Assembly (NCBI GenBank): GCA_017656305.1
Contig: JACDOG010000005.1
Span: 93,660 to 157,659, forward strand
Direction of reading: 5' to 3'
Length of the DNA: 64,000 nt
From: Thermoanaerobacteraceae bacterium
Lineage (GTDB): Bacteria; Bacillota; JADQBR01
Positions 26,573 to 35,434 of this stretch are shown piece by piece. The notes beneath the pieces were generated by a model. That model made no database searches. It was not told the DNA's origin and saw only the letters and a program-made list of their open reading frames with translations. The translations under genes and the position numbers were made by a program. Within the stretch, counting starts at the first letter, position 1. The number at the start of each line of letters is the position of its first letter.

Positions 26573-27002
26573 GGCACATGCTCCCTCATGTATCGGTAAC
26601 AATTTATTTCTAGCATGTCCAAATAAATTCCTGCTCATAACTTGGAAGGAAATAAGCTTCAAATTGACCCCCGGTCAGGCCTATAAATTTTATTTTACCA
26701 AAGTTATTGCCGAAAAAAAAATTAACCCATACAATAGAAGGCGACTACTATTGACTTAAAGGAGGAAGCACCATGTTTTAGGCGGCAGGCATTTTACAAC
26801 CTGGCAAACCCAGAACGGCAGAACCGTAACCACCATGCAGGAGCGGGCTTACAAACACAAAGTGGCTATCGTCTGTCCCTTTTTGGGCGAGGGGATAATG
26901 ACAAACTAATCACATGAGGTTGGTTAGCGGTGCCGTTATTGTTTTCACCGGTGTCATCTTACTGATGTTAGTTAAAACGCCGTAGAACGAGGTGAATTAC
27001 AA
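26573..27002 (+). pseudogene. gap with a broken small gene before tex
   Basis: Near 26759 the very strong ribosome site AAAGGAGGAAGCACC is followed by ATG TTT TAG, an immediate stop. One base out of frame an open stretch reads GGRHFTTWQTQNGRTVTT and continues through YKHKVAIVCPFLGEGIMTN to TAA near 26909, so a one-base change has probably broken a gene of about 45 codons. A second tiny frame, MRLVSGAVIVFTGVILLML, ends with TAG just before the tex ribosome site and could be a 23-aa membrane peptide. I recognise neither. The rest of the gap shows no feature. Confidence 0.4.
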
Positions 27003-29126
27003 TTGCTAGATATTCTAAGCAGGGAATTTGCCATACCTAAACAAAATGTCCAAGCAGTTATCAAGCTGCTGAAAGAAGGCAACACCATACCTTTTATCGC
27101 CCGCTACCGCAAGGAAATGACCGGCGGCTTGGATGACCAGACACTGCGGCAGCTGGCGGAACGGTTAAACTACCTGGAAAAGCTGGAGCAGAGAAAGCAG
27201 GAGATTTTGCAGGCCATTGACAAACAGGGCAAGCTGACCGGCCATTTGGAAGCGAAAATCAATAAAGCCGATACACTGGCCAAACTGGAAGACCTGTACC
27301 GCCCGTATAAGCAAAAGAAAAGCACCCGGGCAGCCAAAGCCAGAGAAAAGGGCCTGGAACCGCTGGCTGAGATAATTTTGGCACAGGATACAGCCATTAC
27401 CGAGGAGCTTCTAGCACCTTACGTCAATCCTCACAAGGAACTTACCAATACCCATGACTGCTTACAGGGCGCTTTAGACATCATCGCCGAGTGGGTATCT
27501 GATAATGCAGACCTGCGCCAGTGGCTCAGAGATTTGGCCTTTAAAGAAGGCATACTAGCAACCAGCGGTAAGGAAGGTATTTACGATAGCCCGTACCGGG
27601 ATTATAACAACTACCGGGAAAGCGTCTCCACGATACCGGCACACCGTATTCTGGCAGTGAACCGTGCGGAAAAAGAAGAGTTCCTGACTGTAAGTATCCA
27701 TCTGCCTTGGGACAAAATTCTTGCCCATTACGAGAAGCACTATATTAAGGAAACTTCCGCCTGTGCCGCAGTTTTGCGGGAGGCCATTACGGATGCGTTG
27801 AAACGACTCATCCTGCCGGCCATCAAGCGCGAAGTCCGCAGCACCCTGACAGAGAAGGCAGAAAGACAAGCAATCCGGGTTTTTAGGAAAAACTTGCATA
27901 AGCTGTTATTGCAGGCACCCGTCATCGGAAAAAAAATCCTGGCAATTGACCCCGGTTACCGGACCGGGTGCAAGGTAGCTGCCGTCGATGAGTTTGGCAA
28001 TCTTTTAACAACTGCAACCATTTACCCCAATGCCCCGCAATATGACTCGGTACAGGCAGCTAAAACTTTGCTGGAAATTATTGAGAAGCATGGCATAGAT
28101 TTAATCGCCATCGGTAATGGTACTGCCTCGCAGGAAACAAAAAAGTTTGTGGCCAGTCTCATTCAGGAACACCACCTGGAAATCAGCTATACCATTGTCA
28201 ACGAAGCCGGTGCCAGTGTGTACTCGGCCTCAGAAGTTGCCCGGGAAGAATTTCCCGACCTGGACGTGTCACTGCGCAGCGCGGTGAGTCTGGCCCGCAG
28301 GCTGCAGGACCCCCTGGCGGAACTGGTAAAAATAGACCCCAAGGCAATTGGCGTGGGTCAATACCAGCATGATGTCAATCAAAAAGCCCTCACCAAAGCC
28401 CTTGAAGGAGTAGTTGAGGACTGCGTCAACAGCGTCGGGGTAAATTTAAATACCGCTTCCGCCCAGCTATTGCAGTTTGTGGCCGGTTTAACGCCGGCTA
28501 TCTGCAGCAAAATAATTCAATACCGGGAAACCAACGGCTTTTTTAGTAACAGAAAACAGTTATTGGATGTCCCCGGATTGGGGCCAAAAACCTTTGAACA
28601 ATGTGCGGGATTTCTACGTATTCCCGATGGCAACAACCCGCTGGACAACACGGCTGTCCACCCGGAAAGTTATGCAGTGGTGCAGGCATTAAGCGAAAAG
28701 TTAGGGAAAACCCTAAGGGAAATATTAGGTGACAAACCCTTGCTGCAATCGTTGCAGCCGGAACAGCTGGCTTCAGAACTGGAGGTAGGCCTACCCACGC
28801 TAAAGGACATCCTGCAGGAACTGCAAAAGCCCGGTAGAGACCCCAGAGAAGACCGATTTCCACCACTCTTCAGACAGGATATCCTGGAATTGGATGACCT
28901 GAAGCCGGGCATGCAACTGCAGGGTGTGGTACGCAATGTGGTAGATTTTGGGGCGTTTGTGGATATCGGCGTGCATCAGGACGGCCTGATACATATTTCC
29001 CAGCTGAGTGAAAGTTTTGTCAAACACCCGCTGGATGTAGTTAACGTCGGTGATATAGTCACGGTTACCGTTTTGGATGTAGATGTTTCTCGCAGGCGTA
29101 TCAGTCTCTCGTTAATTGCAGGTTAA
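27003..29126 (+). CDS. tex: Tex-family RNA-binding transcription accessory protein
   Basis: A 707-aa protein with the Tex layout: helical N-terminal domain, a YqgF/RNase H-like domain starting at ILAIDPGYRTGCKVA (about residue 317), helix-hairpin-helix repeats (LNTASAQLLQFVAGL and LLDVPGLGPKTFEQ), and a C-terminal S1 domain (GMQLQGVVRNVVDFGAFVDIG). It binds RNA/DNA and is linked with transcription and stress or toxin gene control in other bacteria. The TTG start follows AACGAGGTGAATTACAA. The length is slightly under the usual 720-780 aa. Single gene ending at a terminator. Confidence 0.95.
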   Translation: MLDILSREFAIPKQNVQAVIKLLKEGNTIPFIARYRKEMTGGLDDQTLRQLAERLNYLEKLEQRKQEILQAIDKQGKLTGHLEAKINKADTLAKLEDLYRPYKQKKSTRAAKAREKGLEPLAEIILAQDTAITEELLAPYVNPHKELTNTHDCLQGALDIIAEWVSDNADLRQWLRDLAFKEGILATSGKEGIYDSPYRDYNNYRESVSTIPAHRILAVNRAEKEEFLTVSIHLPWDKILAHYEKHYIKETSACAAVLREAITDALKRLILPAIKREVRSTLTEKAERQAIRVFRKNLHKLLLQAPVIGKKILAIDPGYRTGCKVAAVDEFGNLLTTATIYPNAPQYDSVQAAKTLLEIIEKHGIDLIAIGNGTASQETKKFVASLIQEHHLEISYTIVNEAGASVYSASEVAREEFPDLDVSLRSAVSLARRLQDPLAELVKIDPKAIGVGQYQHDVNQKALTKALEGVVEDCVNSVGVNLNTASAQLLQFVAGLTPAICSKIIQYRETNGFFSNRKQLLDVPGLGPKTFEQCAGFLRIPDGNNPLDNTAVHPESYAVVQALSEKLGKTLREILGDKPLLQSLQPEQLASELEVGLPTLKDILQELQKPGRDPREDRFPPLFRQDILELDDLKPGMQLQGVVRNVVDFGAFVDIGVHQDGLIHISQLSESFVKHPLDVVNVGDIVTVTVLDVDVSRRRISLSLIAG

Positions 29127-29154
29127 AATTATCTCCCTCTCAGTTTGCATCAAT

Positions 29155-29186
29155 CAAGCGCAGTCATAAAACCTGACTGCGCTTTG
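29155..29186. terminator. terminator between tex and DUF6125 gene
   Basis: A 10-bp stem AGCGCAGTCA/TGACTGCGCT (29157-29166 and 29174-29183) lies between two convergent genes; T-rich flanks are modest on both strands. Confidence 0.75.
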
Positions 29187-29192
29187 AAAATA

Positions 29193-29705
29193 CTATTCAT
29201 CAATGGTAAACTGCCAACCACACCAGTAACCCTCCGGCTTGGGATCCGGCGGACAAGCCAGGCAGCGGGTCTCAATTCGCGGGTCAATAGTCCTGGCAAA
29301 TTCACCATATTCTACCAGGCCCACGGGCTTGCATGGATGCTGAGGCATGTTCTTGCGATTTCTCGCAGCCTGCACGCGGCATTCCACCATATAGAAATTC
29401 AGGGTCCTGGTATCGGGACGCTCGATTTTCCACTGGTTAATCAGGGCATACATACGCAACCGCAGAGCCTGTTCCAGGGCATCCAGGCCCCCTCCTTCAT
29501 CTATCCCAAAACGTTTTATAATTCGCTTGGCTTCAATAACAGTAAATTTTTTCCAAGCATTCTTGTTAAATTCGTTTGCCTTTTCAATACCGTAAGCCTT
29601 CTCCACTTCCTGAAACCACAAGCCATCGTGCGCTAGCCAGTTTTTCGTAGCATCAGTAAGATACGCCAGCAATTCTTCCTTGGTCAAATCTTTAAAATCT
29701 CGCAA
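29193..29705 (-). CDS. DUF6125-like cytosolic protein with cysteine-rich end
   Basis: A 170-aa soluble protein. The N-terminal 110 residues are helical and charged; the C-terminal part has the conserved block PQHPCKPVGLVEYGEFARTIDP and then RCLACPPDPKPEGYWCGW, whose cysteines suggest a metal site. This matches a family of uncharacterised proteins (DUF6125) in strict anaerobes. The TTG at 29705 is eight bases after GGGGAGGG; an upstream in-frame TTG at 29723 is within the ribosome site. No functional hint comes from neighbours. Confidence 0.65.
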   Translation of the reverse strand: MRDFKDLTKEELLAYLTDATKNWLAHDGLWFQEVEKAYGIEKANEFNKNAWKKFTVIEAKRIIKRFGIDEGGGLDALEQALRLRMYALINQWKIERPDTRTLNFYMVECRVQAARNRKNMPQHPCKPVGLVEYGEFARTIDPRIETRCLACPPDPKPEGYWCGWQFTIDE

Positions 29706-29841
29706 CTCATGTACCCTCCCCAAAAAACATTCCCTTACTAGTATAACTAAAAATTACCATTGTCTCAATTGAAAATTTTGAATATTTAGCAAATCTGTGC
29801 TGGCTTTCAATTGCCAGCACAACCCAGGGATAATTTCGGTT

Positions 29842-30654
29842 CTATCTTTCAATACTTCTAAATATCGGTTTTTGCTCACGAAATGTAGTGACATATTTAA
29901 ATCCGGCCCGTCTCAGCAAATCCATAGCTTCATCCAATTTCAAACCAATATTTGCGGTATTGTGCGCGTCTGACCCCACGGTAATTATTTCCCCGCCCAG
30001 CTGACGATACAGGCAGATAACGTCAAAATCAGGCAGGCTGCAATCCAAACCGTAGCGGTACCCGGACATGTTAACCTCTATGCCGCGCCCGGTATGGATG
30101 AGTTCCTTTAAAGTATCCTCAATAATGTCATAATAATCTTTCCAGTTAATATCCCTGCTCTGGCAATTCAAGTATCTTACATACCTTTTAATTAAGTCTA
30201 AATGTCCGACCACATTAAAGTGCCGGTAATTTTTCACCTGCTCGTTCAGGGCAATAAAGTAATCAGTCAGGGCTTCTTTGCAGGTTTTCCCTTGAAAAAA
30301 CGCCCCGTCATGTAAATCCCCATCATCCACCACGTGAACGGAGCCAAGGACAAAATCAAACCGCCCCTGTTCGGTAAATTTACAGCTGGCTTCATAACCC
30401 GAGGGGTGTAGACCCACCTCCACACCGCGCACCAGCACCAGCCGGCCCCGGTATTCAGCTTGCAAGGTAGCAATTTCCCGAATATAATCATCATAATCAA
30501 AGTCCCACTGCAGCTCACTATCGGGATAAATAACATCCAAATGCTCGGTAAACGCTATTTCCCGAATCCCCTTTTTCACTGCAGCAGCACATGCCTCAGC
30601 CATGGGCATATTGGAATCTGCGGAAAAATCGGTGTGAACATGGTAATCAAACAT
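29842..30654 (-). CDS. histidinol-phosphatase, HisJ/PHP family
   Basis: A 270-aa PHP-domain phosphatase. Metal-binding motifs are DYHVHTDFSAD at the N-terminus, FTEHLD near residue 37, GSVHVVDD in the middle, VVGHLDLIKRY and GSDAHNTANIG near the end. The family includes the histidine-pathway histidinol-phosphate phosphatase of Gram-positive bacteria, but no other his gene is nearby, so the substrate is not certain. I start at ATG 30654 because it begins at the conserved domain and follows AGAAAGG; the longer frame adds an unrelated N-terminus. Confidence 0.85.
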   Translation of the reverse strand: MFDYHVHTDFSADSNMPMAEACAAAVKKGIREIAFTEHLDVIYPDSELQWDFDYDDYIREIATLQAEYRGRLVLVRGVEVGLHPSGYEASCKFTEQGRFDFVLGSVHVVDDGDLHDGAFFQGKTCKEALTDYFIALNEQVKNYRHFNVVGHLDLIKRYVRYLNCQSRDINWKDYYDIIEDTLKELIHTGRGIEVNMSGYRYGLDCSLPDFDVICLYRQLGGEIITVGSDAHNTANIGLKLDEAMDLLRRAGFKYVTTFREQKPIFRSIER

Positions 30655-31120
30655 GTGAAAAAACCTTTCTGAACAACATATTCTTAAATTTATTCTTTCC
30701 CAAAGCATCAATTCCTGCCTTAACCAATGACTGCAATAAGAAAAATTTACCCTATAACAAAACCATATGCTTATAGTAATTTTCTATGCTTTTTCGCTGG
30801 GTTTCCATACGTCATTTGCAAATCCACTACTTTTCTGACGTGACAAGACGCTTTTTGCTGACGGATTTTACTCAAAATACATAATTTACGCTGCTAAATT
30901 CAATATTATTTTTAAAATTGTTCAGATTATGTGTCATATTGACCGAAATTGTCGAAGCAAGTTATTATCAAACACAAGATACTGTCACTTTTTAACTTTA
31001 CTTGTGCCTTAATTAACAAGCGTTACCAGATTGAACCAGTATCAAACAAAAATTGAGGAGGTGAATTAACAGCCAACTTAAGGCGCTTTTTTTGTTAAAT
31101 ACTAGGGGAGGTCATAACTA
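30655..31120. promoter_or_regulatory. intergenic region upstream of the octaheme cytochrome gene
   Basis: About 460 AT-rich bases between divergent genes. It must carry the promoters of the PHP phosphatase and cytochrome genes. A well-formed ribosome site (GAGGAGGTGA near 31054) has no start codon at the right distance, 60 bases before the true site GGGGAGGTCATAACTA of the cytochrome. I see no gene or clear operator. Confidence 0.4.
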
Positions 31121-32569
31121 ATGAAAAAATTACTTGCTATTTTGTTAATTACGGTAGCGGCATTTGTCCTGCTTACCGGATGCAGTGTGGATACCGACAC
31201 ACCCGGCCAGCAGGATACCAATGCCGCCGAAGACACCGGACAGCAAGAAGCTGCCGAAGAAACCGACAAGGACAGCGGTGCGGTCGCTGTGGACCACAGC
31301 CAGCTGACCGGCCCGTTTGAAACTCCGCAGGATGTAACCAGGCAGTGCTTAACCTGCCATTCTGACGTGGCCGCTGATATCATGCAGACATATCACTGGA
31401 ATTGGGCAGGTTCCAATCCCAATATAGTAGGCCACGAAAGCGACACCGATCTGGGTAAGAAAAACGGCATTAACAACTTCTGTATCGCCACTGCTTCCAA
31501 TGAACCGGTATGTACCAAATGTCATATTGGTTACGGCCCCGAGTTTGCTGGCGAGGAAAACATTGATTGCCTGGTATGCCATGCTACCAACGGCCAATAC
31601 CAGAAGGGCAAGAACGGTATGCCGGCAGAAGGGGTTGATCTGGTGGCTGCCGCCCAAAGTGTCGGCAAACCAACCGTCAAGAACTGTGGCACATGTCATT
31701 TCTACGCCGGCGGCGGTGATGCGGTAAAACAGGGTGATTTGGACTCCACATTACTGGATGCCACCGCAGAACACGACGTGCATCTGGGCGGACAGGGTAT
31801 GGCCTGTGTGGACTGCCACGCAGGAGATAATCATAAGATAAAGGGAACCAGTATCCATGTTGAACCCACCGAAGGCAGCGTGGGCTGTGATAGCTGTCAT
31901 GGCAGTGAACCGCACGAAAACGGCACTTTGAATAATCACCTGAATACCGTTGCCTGCCAAACCTGTCACATTCCCACATTTGCCCGGGGACAAGCAACAA
32001 AAATATACTGGGACTGGTCAACTGCCGGACAGGATAAGGAAGCTACAAAAGACAAGTACGGCAAGGAAACCTACAACAAGAAGAAAGGTTCCTTTGTTTG
32101 GGCCAAGGACGTTACACCAACCTATGCCTGGTACAACGGTAAAGTGGACCGCTATCTCGTCGGCGATCCCATTAATGAAAACGGGGTAACAGTTCTAGCA
32201 AAGCCCGTAGGTAGTATAGATGACCCGGACGCAAAAATTTACCCGTTCAAGGTAATGAAGGGCAAGCAGCCTGCAGATGCCAAGTACAATTACCTGCTGA
32301 CGCCAAACGTAGTGGGTTTCTGGCAACATTTTGATTGGGACAAAGCCCTGGCTGACGGTGCCGCTGCAAGCGGCCTGGAATACAGCGGCGAATATAAATT
32401 CGTCGAAACAGAAATGTACCTGGGTATCAACCACGAGGTGATACCCAAAGAAAATGCCCTCAACTGCATGGACTGCCACAACAACGAAAACGGTCCCATT
32501 GATTTCAAGGCGCTGGGATACGAGGGCGATCCCATGAAAGTTGGCGGCCGTAATTTAAAGACAAATTAA
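31121..32569 (+). CDS. octaheme c-type cytochrome lipoprotein, tetrathionate reductase (OTR) family
   Basis: A 482-aa secreted cytochrome with eight CXXCH sites (CLTCH, CTKCH, CLVCH, CGTCH, CVDCH, CDSCH, CQTCH, CMDCH). The signal peptide ends in a lipobox LLTGC, so the mature protein is tethered by lipid on the outer membrane face, followed by an acidic, Gln/Thr-rich linker. The size and heme count fit the octaheme tetrathionate reductase family, whose members can also reduce nitrite or hydroxylamine in vitro. It is a single gene with its own terminator and no membrane quinol partner beside it. Tetrathionate would fit the sulfur-respiring context. Confidence 0.88.
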   Translation: MKKLLAILLITVAAFVLLTGCSVDTDTPGQQDTNAAEDTGQQEAAEETDKDSGAVAVDHSQLTGPFETPQDVTRQCLTCHSDVAADIMQTYHWNWAGSNPNIVGHESDTDLGKKNGINNFCIATASNEPVCTKCHIGYGPEFAGEENIDCLVCHATNGQYQKGKNGMPAEGVDLVAAAQSVGKPTVKNCGTCHFYAGGGDAVKQGDLDSTLLDATAEHDVHLGGQGMACVDCHAGDNHKIKGTSIHVEPTEGSVGCDSCHGSEPHENGTLNNHLNTVACQTCHIPTFARGQATKIYWDWSTAGQDKEATKDKYGKETYNKKKGSFVWAKDVTPTYAWYNGKVDRYLVGDPINENGVTVLAKPVGSIDDPDAKIYPFKVMKGKQPADAKYNYLLTPNVVGFWQHFDWDKALADGAAASGLEYSGEYKFVETEMYLGINHEVIPKENALNCMDCHNNENGPIDFKALGYEGDPMKVGGRNLKTN

Positions 32570-32570
32570 T

Positions 32571-32610
32571 AAAAGATAAGGGTTCGCAGTTAGCGAACCC
32601 TTATCTTTTA
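32571..32610. terminator. strong bidirectional terminator
   Basis: A 13-bp perfect stem GATAAGGGTTCGC/GCGAACCCTTATC (32575-32587, 32593-32605) flanked by A-rich and T-rich ends, between the cytochrome gene and the convergent ATPase gene. Confidence 0.92.
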
Positions 32611-33696
32611 ACTACTAATAAACAGCTCTTTCAACTTGTCAAAAAATGATTTTTTTCCCATGTTTTCCTGCAGTCCCGACTGACTTAACTGCCGGGCAAT
32701 GTTGTTTATCCCTCTGGCAAACGGTGTATTGGGGAAAGTTAAAATATGCGGTCTTTTTTGTTTAATGGCTTTTGTTACCGTCCTATCTTCTAGAATGTAA
32801 CCCAAAAACTGCACATTCATATCCAAAAAACGCTGCGTGACACTGGTCATGCGTTCCCCAACCTGTCTTCCTTCTGCCTTATCCTCCGCACGATTAACCA
32901 CCAGTGAACACTGGGGACGTGACTTGTATTCACTGATAACTTTGATAATGGCATATCCATCAGTAATTGCGTGCGGTTCGGTATTGGTAACAACAATTAC
33001 CTGGTCTGAAGCTAACACGAAATCAATGACATTTTTTGAAAGCCCCGCACCGGTATCTATCAGTATCATATCGGCATAAGCCTCCAGTTTTTTATAACTC
33101 TCCACGACATACCTTAACTGGCTGGCGTCCAAATCTGCCAGAAACTGAAACCCGGACCCGCCGGGAACCAAATAGATACCGCCTGGTGCCTCTGTTACAA
33201 TATCTAATATATCTTTTTCGCCATTAACTACATGATGCAAGTTATAACGCGGCTCCAAATCCAGCAAAACATCCACGTTTGCCGTACCCAGGTCCGCATC
33301 AATGACAAAAGTACGCAAACCTTGTTGGGACAGGGAAATAGCCAAATTAATAACCACACTAGTTTTTCCTACACCGCCTTTACCGCTGGTAACCGTAATT
33401 ACTTTGGCCCGTTTTACAGCTGGCACAGAAACCGGAACGGATATTGTGATGCTTGGTGAACCTTGAAAATTTCTATCCAATACTTGAGACGTAAACTGCA
33501 ACTTACCTGTGGTATCTGTAACTTCAAGGGTTGTTCCGACACTTAAAAGTACCAATTTCCCCTGATCATAGGGTGTCTGGATAATAGCACGGGTACCATT
33601 GATTGACAGCACATGGGTTTCATACGGGCCAGAATAAAACTGCGACTGCGGCTTGATAATTATTTTTTGATTGGGCTTCAGAACAACACCAGACAC
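32608..33696 (-). CDS. MinD/FlhG-like ATPase with N-terminal PilZN-type domain
   Basis: A 362-aa fusion. Residues 1-100 form a beta-rich domain like the YcgR/PilZ N-terminal domain (VVLKPNQKIIIKP, later VGTTLEVTD). From about residue 108 it is a deviant Walker ATPase, KVITVTSGKGGVGKTS, with FVIDADLGTANVDVLLDL and DMILIDTGAG, most like FlhG/YlxH. FlhG controls flagellar number with FlhF. No flagellar genes are in this window, and the fusion of a c-di-GMP-related accessory domain with FlhG is unusual. GTG at 33696 follows GGGAGGAATCTCT. Confidence 0.8.
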   Translation of the reverse strand: MSGVVLKPNQKIIIKPQSQFYSGPYETHVLSINGTRAIIQTPYDQGKLVLLSVGTTLEVTDTTGKLQFTSQVLDRNFQGSPSITISVPVSVPAVKRAKVITVTSGKGGVGKTSVVINLAISLSQQGLRTFVIDADLGTANVDVLLDLEPRYNLHHVVNGEKDILDIVTEAPGGIYLVPGGSGFQFLADLDASQLRYVVESYKKLEAYADMILIDTGAGLSKNVIDFVLASDQVIVVTNTEPHAITDGYAIIKVISEYKSRPQCSLVVNRAEDKAEGRQVGERMTSVTQRFLDMNVQFLGYILEDRTVTKAIKQKRPHILTFPNTPFARGINNIARQLSQSGLQENMGKKSFFDKLKELFISS

Positions 33697-33846
33697 AGAG
33701 ATTCCTCCCGAAAAGGAATTACTTTCAATATTCCACAGCAACTATATTTTTCCTGCCGAATCTTGTCGAAATTACTACTTCTAATTGCAGCTCACCTTTC
33801 TTCAGGTTAACTCCTTCCTTTTCACGACGATGTCTTACAAAAATAC

Positions 33847-33987
33847 TCAGGTTGTAAACGGACAAAACCCTGCAGCTGTAGAAGCTGCAGGGCATAGCGG
33901 AGATTGTGAATCAGACAAGATTTCTCTTCTTGACACACAAATCTTACCATTAATTAAAGTTTCAAAATGTCCTTGCTGCTTTGACAT
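33847..33987 (-). CDS. possible 46-aa peptide with three cysteines
   Basis: The frame MSKQQGHFETLINGKICVS continues to end in CPAASTAAGFCPFTT. Its ATG follows TTTTTGGAGGGGAGCTTT, an excellent ribosome site. The end of the frame overlaps a 10-bp hairpin CCCTGCAGCT/AGCTGCAGGG followed by TTTTGT, which is a likely terminator, so the last residues are dictated by hairpin sequence. That arrangement would fit a short independent transcript or a leader peptide before the PilZN-FlhG gene. No family is recognised. Confidence 0.4.
   Translation of the reverse strand: MSKQQGHFETLINGKICVSRREILSDSQSPLCPAASTAAGFCPFTT
33862..33893 (-). terminator. hairpin, probable terminator or attenuator
   Basis: A perfect 10-bp stem CCCTGCAGCT/AGCTGCAGGG (33868-33877 and 33883-33892) followed on the minus strand by TTTTGTCCGTTT. 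It lies within the end of the small ORF and upstream of the PilZN-FlhG-like gene. Confidence 0.6.
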
Positions 33988-34083
33988 AAAGCTCCCCTCC
34001 AAAAACCATATTTGCAATCTCGTTCTCCTGCTGCACACCAGATTAGTTTATATTCTATCCCCTTCCTTCCAAAGCAAAATAAA

Positions 34084-34128
34084 TATAAAAAGCCCAAGGC
34101 ACTCGCTCTAGGTTCGAGCCCTTGGGCT
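34084..34128 (-). terminator. terminator after the RNA methyltransferase gene
   Basis: A 9-bp stem AGCCCAAGG/CCTTGGGCT (34091-34099, 34120-34128) with an inner GCTC/GAGC stem, followed on the minus strand by TTTTTATATTTATTTT. Confidence 0.9.
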
Positions 34129-34160
34129 AAATCTTTAGCACAAATTACAATTAGGGTACG

Positions 34161-35297
34161 TTACTTTGTCGGTGGTTTTTCCCCGTAAAATTGGTAGTAG
34201 TCAACTTTAATTCTTCCGTTATAAAGCTTTCTCTTTCTGTCTGCCTTACGCCCGTAGAACTTTTCAAACCGATCATCAGCAGTAATAACATAAACCGACC
34301 AGGTTTTTTTGTCTATAAATTTTCGGGCCAGAGTTTTGTAAATATCTTTTAGTTCCCGGTCATCACCAATTCGCTCGCCGTAAGGCGGATTGCAAATCAG
34401 CACTCCGTAATTATCTCGTATTTTCAAGTCAGCTAAAGATTGTTGGGAAAATTTAATGCACTCATCCACACCCGCTGCAGCAGCATTTTCCTTGGCTATC
34501 TCCACAGCTGCACCATCAATGTCTGAAGCTATTATATCCAGCTCAGCTTCCTGATCTATTGCGTAAAACGCTTCCACCCGGGCCTGCTTCCACAGGTCTT
34601 TACCTAACCGGGGCCATTCTTCGGCTGCAAAATTACGATTTAAGCCAGGGGCAATGTTCTTTCCCACCAAGGCAGCCTCTATGGGTATGGTGCCGGAACC
34701 ACAGAAAGGGTCCAGCAGCGGCCGGTCCTTATTCCAAAAACTAAGCTGTACCAGAGCGGCAGCTAATGTCTCCTTGAGCGGCGCTTTCACCGTTTTTTTT
34801 CTGTAGCCTCTTTTATGCAGCCCAATGCCGCTGGTATCTATGGTCAGTGTAGCCACATCCTTCAAAACGGCCACTTGAATCGTGAACTCCGGCCCTGTTT
34901 CTGGAAACCATTCCCTTTTGTATCTCTGCTTTAATCTTTCCACTACCGCCTTTTTCACGATGGCCTGGCAGTCAGGTACACTGTACAGCTTTGACTTGAC
35001 AGACTTGCCCGTAACGGTAAACTTCCCGTCTTCGGTAATCCATTCATCCCAGGGCAGCGCCCTGGTCTTCTCAAAAAGCTCCTCAAAACTCAGCGCCTTG
35101 AACGCGCCCATTTTCAACAGCACCCTGTCTGCGGAACGCAGCCAGAGATTGGTCCTGGGAATGGCACTTTCATCAGCCTTAAAGGTAACCTTTCCGTTTT
35201 CCACTGTTATGTCTTTATAGCCCAAATCCAGCACTTCTCTTTTGACTACTGCCTCCAAGCCAAAAGTAGCAGTGGCAATAAGTTCGACACTTGACAT
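34161..35297 (-). CDS. THUMP-domain class I rRNA methyltransferase (RlmL/YpsC-like)
   Basis: A 378-aa SAM-dependent methyltransferase that modifies N2 of guanosine in 23S rRNA in characterised homologues. It has an N-terminal THUMP RNA-binding domain (to about residue 160) and a Rossmann domain with DPFCGSGTIPIEAA, IIASDIDGAA and the catalytic CNPPYGERIG. ATG at 35297 follows CGGGGA; an ATG two codons earlier is less well spaced, and a longer frame reaches 35363. Single-gene unit with its own terminator. Confidence 0.9.
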   Translation of the reverse strand: MSSVELIATATFGLEAVVKREVLDLGYKDITVENGKVTFKADESAIPRTNLWLRSADRVLLKMGAFKALSFEELFEKTRALPWDEWITEDGKFTVTGKSVKSKLYSVPDCQAIVKKAVVERLKQRYKREWFPETGPEFTIQVAVLKDVATLTIDTSGIGLHKRGYRKKTVKAPLKETLAAALVQLSFWNKDRPLLDPFCGSGTIPIEAALVGKNIAPGLNRNFAAEEWPRLGKDLWKQARVEAFYAIDQEAELDIIASDIDGAAVEIAKENAAAAGVDECIKFSQQSLADLKIRDNYGVLICNPPYGERIGDDRELKDIYKTLARKFIDKKTWSVYVITADDRFEKFYGRKADRKRKLYNGRIKVDYYQFYGEKPPTK

Positions 35298-35393
35298 AGT
35301 CATTCCCCGATCTCTTGCGTTTTTACTAGTATTAATTAGACCATAATTTTTTATTAATGGCAACCTGAAAATCCTTACGGTTTGCTTAAAACA

Positions 35394-35426
35394 TAAAAAG
35401 CCCCCTTACCTTTTGCAGGTAAGGGG
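35394..35426 (-). terminator. terminator of the double-cubane cluster operon
   Basis: A 10-bp stem CCCCTTACCT/AGGTAAGGGG (35402-35411 and 35417-35426) followed on the minus strand by GCTTTTTATG, just after the DUF1858 gene. Confidence 0.9.
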
Positions 35427-35434
35427 TTGAACTA

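Larger units (their letters stand above)
33697..34160. other. gap between the ATPase and RNA methyltransferase genes
   Basis: About 460 bases. It contains the methyltransferase terminator (34084-34128), a possible 46-codon minus-strand ORF with its own ribosome site (33847-33987) and a second hairpin inside that ORF (33864-33892). The remaining sequence upstream of the ATPase shows nothing I can assign. Confidence 0.5.
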
